From Bacteroidetes bacterium QS_8_68_15 (GTDB lineage Bacteria > Bacteroidota > Rhodothermia > Rhodothermales > Salinibacteraceae): a DNA stretch of 5,418 bases. Both the position numbers and the translations under genes were made by a program. This document shows positions 5,077 to 5,418 of this stretch, piece after piece (the stretch's first letter is position 1; each line of letters starts with the position of its first letter). The notes under the pieces were generated by a model. The model made no database searches. It saw only the letters and a list, made by a program, of their open reading frames with translations, and was not told where the DNA came from. The DNA is taken from positions 1-5,418 of the forward strand of contig PXTR01000068.1 of the NCBI GenBank assembly GCA_003023245.1, given 5' to 3'.

Positions 5077-5418
5077 CTACTCGCCGCCCTCGAGCCGGCG
5101 CATGAGATCGGCCATTTCGATGGCGGCCACGGCCGCGTCGAAGCCTTTGTTGCCCGCCTTCGTGCCGGAGCGCTCGACGGCCTGCTCGATGGTGTCGGTC
5201 GTGACGACGCCGAAGAGCACGGGCACGTCGGTGTCGAGGGCCGCTCGCTCCGCCCCGCCGGCCGCCTCGGCGGTGACGAGGTCGTAGTGCGAGGTGGCCC
5301 CGCGAATCACCGCGCCGAGGCACAGCACCGCGTCGTAGTCGCCCGAAGCCGCCAGGGTCTTCGCCACCAGCGGCAGCTCCATCGCGCCGGGGCAGCGCGC
5401 CACGGTGACGTCGTTCTC
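5077..5418 (-). CDS. ribH: 6,7-dimethyl-8-ribityllumazine synthase, C-terminal part (5' end outside window)
   Basis: RibH condenses 5-amino-6-ribitylamino-uracil with 3,4-dihydroxy-2-butanone 4-phosphate to give the lumazine that riboflavin synthase uses. It usually forms a pentamer or icosahedral shell. The 113 visible residues show PGAMELP (10-16), [13 protein letters not shown] with the expected catalytic His at 44, [20 protein letters not shown] with the phosphate-contacting Arg at 83, and [20 protein letters not shown]. About 40 N-terminal residues are missing compared with the usual 150-160. The frame remains open to the right edge, so the GTG at 5403 is an internal valine. It converges on accC and no other riboflavin gene or FMN riboswitch lies in the window. 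One detail departs from common sequences: the usual HYDYVCNE-type segment reads HYDLVTAE here. Confidence 0.96.
   Translation of the reverse strand, partial: ENDVTVARCPGAMELPLVAKTLAASGDYDAVLCLGAVIRGATSHYDLVTAEAAGGAERAALDTDVPVLFGVVTTDTIEQAVERSGTKAGNKGFDAAVAAIEMADLMRRLEGGE

Overview
The window is a high-GC bacterial chromosome segment (line 3901-3960, for example, is 47 of 60 G+C). It carries five protein-coding genes and four short intergenic gaps. None of the three visible start codons has a Shine-Dalgarno sequence in front of it. The upstream bases are pyrimidine-rich or A-rich instead. That trait, the high GC and the gene families together suggest a Bacteroidota or Rhodothermota-like organism of the Rhodothermus/Salinibacter kind. 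This assignment is an inference and is not proven by the sequence.

Layout, left to right: (1) the C-terminal 358 residues of the ribosome-associated GTPase TypA/BipA on the plus strand, cut by the left edge. (2) A 282-bp convergent gap with heptad repeats in inverted orientation at its two ends, several potential hairpins and a good bidirectional terminator. (3) A 204-residue minus-strand protein with two tandem AP2/ERF-like DNA-binding repeats and no nuclease domain. It is the least ordinary gene here, and its 5' part is markedly less GC-rich than its neighbours. (4) A 188-bp gap. (5) A minus-strand class B J-domain co-chaperone (CbpA-like, no zinc finger) with an unusual Arg/Gly/Gln-rich basic insert containing a perfect 15-bp tandem duplication. 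(6) A 229-bp divergent gap, again edged by 7-bp-period repeats. (7) A plus-strand stand-alone biotin carboxylase (AccC/PccA type, complete). (8) A 137-bp convergent gap. (9) The C-terminal 113 residues of 6,7-dimethyl-8-ribityllumazine synthase (RibH) on the minus strand, cut by the right edge.

The genes do not form one pathway or an obvious operon. They are housekeeping functions (translation stress, protein folding, acyl-CoA carboxylation, riboflavin synthesis) plus one uncharacterised putative DNA-binding protein. No CRISPR array, tRNA, rRNA, transposase or phage gene is visible. The two observations most worth following are the stand-alone double-AP2 protein and the G-rich heptad repeats that run outward from gene edges into the gaps. 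One of these repeat pairs forms a 22-of-26 inverted repeat bounding roughly 257 bp.
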